Assembly (NCBI GenBank): GCA_964374095.1
Contig: CAYJXJ010000060.1
Span: forward strand, 1-24,142
From: CAYJXJ01 sp964374095
GTDB lineage: Bacteria; Elusimicrobiota; Elusimicrobia; UBA1565; UBA9628
DNA: 24,142 nt
Direction: 5' to 3'
The notes beneath the pieces were generated by a model, which was not told the DNA's origin, did no database searches, and saw only the letters and a program-made list of their open reading frames with translations. Shown in pieces: positions 22,308-24,142 of this stretch. Made by a program: the position numbers and the translations under genes. Positions within the stretch are counted from its first letter, which is position 1, and each line of letters opens with the position of its first letter.

Positions 22308-24142
22308 GCCGAAAGTTCACCGAGTCGGAGGTCGAGGAGGTCTGCCTGGAGTGGCTGGAGGGCCTCGGGTACACGGTCGCGCACGGACCCGACATCGAAC
22401 CCGAGGGCCCGGCCTCCGAGCGCCAGGGCTTCGACCAAGTCCTGCTTGAGGGGCGCCTTCGGGCCGCCCTGACCCGGCTGAACCCGGCTTTTCCCGCCGA
22501 CGCTATCGACCAGGCGTTCCGAAAGGTCACGCGTCCCGACCGGCCCTCTCTCGTCGCGAACAACAGGCTGTTCCACAAGTGGCTGGTCGAAGGCGTGGAC
22601 GTCGAGTATAGGCGGCCGGACGGCAGTCTCGGCGGCGACAAGGCCAAGATCGTGAGCCTGGACGACCTCGACAAGAACGACTGGCTCGCGGTCAACCAGT
22701 TTACCGTTAAGGAAGGCCGGCAGCACAAGCGCCCCGACGTGGTGGTGTTCGTCAACGGCCTGCCGGTCGCGGTGATCGAGTTGAAGAACCCGGCGGACGA
22801 GAACGCCACCGTCTGGACGGCCTTCCGACAGCTCCAGAACTACAAAGCCCAAATTCCGGCGCTATTTGCCTACAACGAGGTCCTGGTGGCCTCGGATGGC
22901 CTGGAGGCCCGCATGGGCAGCCTGACCTCCGACCGCGAGCGCTTCATGCCGTGGCGGACGGTCGATGGGAAGGAGGTCGCCTCCGGCGCCACGCCGCAAC
23001 TCGACGTGCTCTTGAAGGGCGTCTTCGACAAGAAGCGGCTCCTCGATCTTCTGACCGGTTTCGTGGCTTTCGAGGACGACGGCGGCGGCGCGCTGGTCAA
23101 GAAGATCGCCGGCTACCACCAGTATCACGCCGTCCGGGTGGCGGTGGAGGAAACGGTCCGAGCCTCCCGTCCGAACGGCAACAAGAAGATCGGCGTCGTC
23201 TGGCACACCCAGGGTTCGGGCAAGTCCCTTACCATGGTCTTTTACGCGGCCCGGATCATGCAGCACTCGGACATGGCCAATCCGACCATCGTGGTCATCA
23301 CCGACCGCAACGATCTGGACGGCCAGCTCTTCGGCAACTTCTCGCTGTGCGTGGAGCTTCTGCGCGACACCCCGGTCCAGGCCGAGAACAGGTCGGACCT
23401 GCGCGAAAGGCTCAAGCGCGCCTCGGGCGGCATCGTCTTCACCACCATCCAGAAGTTCCTGCCAGAGCAGAAGGGCGACCGGCACCCGCTCCTATCCGAC
23501 CGCAGGAACATCGTCGTCATCGCCGATGAGGCCCACCGCACGCAATACGACTTCATCGACGGATTCGCCCGCCACATCCGGGACGCCCTGCCCAATGCCT
23601 CCTTCATCGGCTTCACGGGCACGCCGCTTGAGCGCGACGACCGCAACACCCGGCACGTCTTCGGCGACCATATCAGCGTCTACGACATCGAGCAGGCGGT
23701 CAAGGACGGAGCGACGGTCTCGATCTACTACGAGAGCCGCCTGGCCAAGCTGGAGATGAACGAGGTCGAGCGTCCCAAGGTGGACCCCGAGTTCGAGGAG
23801 GCGACCGAAGGCGAGGAGGTCGAGCGCAGGGAGAAGCTCAAGTCCAAGTGGGCGGCCCTTGAGGCCCTGGTCGGGACCAAGAAGCGCTTGAAGCTCATCG
23901 CCAAAGACCTCGTGGATCATTTCGAGACGCGCCTGGAGGCCATGGAGGGCAAGGCCATGGTGGTCTGCATGAGCCGGCGCATTTGCGTCGACCTCTACAA
24001 CGAGATCGCGGCCCTGCGCCCTCAGTGGCATCACGAGGGTGACGACAAGGGCCAGCTCAAGGTCGTCATGACCGGAAGCTCCGCGGACCGGGAGGAACTC
24101 CAGCCGCACATCCGCAACAAGCCCCGCCGCGAGGCCCTGGCA
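22304..24142 (+). CDS. hsdR: Type I restriction endonuclease subunit HsdR, partial (3' end outside window)
   Basis: 613 residues are visible and the frame is open at the window end; full HsdR proteins are about 900-1100 residues. The N-terminal nuclease domain has Asp145 (RPDVVVF) and Glu159/Lys161 (AVIELKNP). The SF2 translocase follows with Walker A HTQGSGKS (301-308), ITDRNDLD (332-339), DEAH (408-411) and FTGTP (437-441), then the start of the second RecA-like domain (KAMVVCMSRR). It moves and cleaves unmodified DNA using ATP. The ATG overlaps the stop of the three-Cys gene by 4 nt, so its translation depends on that gene. Confidence 0.95.
   Translation, partial: MSRKFTESEVEEVCLEWLEGLGYTVAHGPDIEPEGPASERQGFDQVLLEGRLRAALTRLNPAFPADAIDQAFRKVTRPDRPSLVANNRLFHKWLVEGVDVEYRRPDGSLGGDKAKIVSLDDLDKNDWLAVNQFTVKEGRQHKRPDVVVFVNGLPVAVIELKNPADENATVWTAFRQLQNYKAQIPALFAYNEVLVASDGLEARMGSLTSDRERFMPWRTVDGKEVASGATPQLDVLLKGVFDKKRLLDLLTGFVAFEDDGGGALVKKIAGYHQYHAVRVAVEETVRASRPNGNKKIGVVWHTQGSGKSLTMVFYAARIMQHSDMANPTIVVITDRNDLDGQLFGNFSLCVELLRDTPVQAENRSDLRERLKRASGGIVFTTIQKFLPEQKGDRHPLLSDRRNIVVIADEAHRTQYDFIDGFARHIRDALPNASFIGFTGTPLERDDRNTRHVFGDHISVYDIEQAVKDGATVSIYYESRLAKLEMNEVERPKVDPEFEEATEGEEVERREKLKSKWAALEALVGTKKRLKLIAKDLVDHFETRLEAMEGKAMVVCMSRRICVDLYNEIAALRPQWHHEGDDKGQLKVVMTGSSADREELQPHIRNKPRREALA

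Overview
This window looks like one GC-rich scaffold from an uncultured diderm (Gram-negative-type) bacterium. A 100-N scaffold gap at 13058-13157 and a ragged G/C homopolymer at the left end suggest a metagenome assembly. The phylum cannot be fixed from sequence alone; the pilus/secretion operon would suit a lineage such as Elusimicrobiota, but that is a guess.

Region 1 (1-7055, minus strand, chromosomal): a tightly coupled five-gene envelope operon. Transcription runs leftwards from an O-antigen-ligase/oligosaccharyltransferase-like membrane protein with a TPR tail, through a secreted protein with an OmpA-like C-terminus and a PilM-PilN fusion (GspL-like architecture), to a PilO/GspM-like protein and a partial proline/alanine-rich membrane-anchored protein. 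Stop/start overlaps (TTGA, GTGA, ATGA) link most of them. The operon probably builds and glycosylates a type IV pilus or type II secretion-like machine.

Region 2 (7251-8583): a tRNA-Thr(CGU) gene that is the left junction of an integrated element. The tyrosine integrase gene ends inside the 5' half of the tRNA, the reverse of the usual tRNA 3'-end arrangement.

Region 3 (8600-13444, minus strand, element maintenance): a XRE/zeta-kinase pair (PezAT-like) preceded by a small coiled-coil gene, an excisionase-type HTH gene, an AbiEi/AbiEii toxin-antitoxin pair, and a Replic_Relax-like winged-helix protein. The last is split only artificially by the scaffold gap: both gap flanks carry the same 55 bp, and collapsing them restores one 330-residue ORF.

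Region 4 (13445-14255, no convincing genes): a candidate replication or transfer origin. It contains a 20-bp-arm hairpin, a symmetrical quartet of TCCAAC boxes and six or seven degenerate copies of an approximately 18-bp direct repeat.

Region 5 (14256-24142, plus strand, defence module): an IS630-type transposase remnant, an AlbA_2/RecG-like regulator with a 1-bp frameshift, and a type I restriction-modification operon with extra genes: hsdM, a PD-(D/E)XK nuclease of the YhcG/DUF1016 family, a decayed ORF6N gene, hsdS, a TcmP-like methyltransferase-fold protein, its three-Cys (Gp37/Gp68) partner, and hsdR running off the right end. TcmP and the three-Cys protein are translationally coupled to hsdS and hsdR, so they are probably part of this defence system. 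They are the most interesting functional unit here, with the origin-like repeat region second. The right end of the element lies outside the window.
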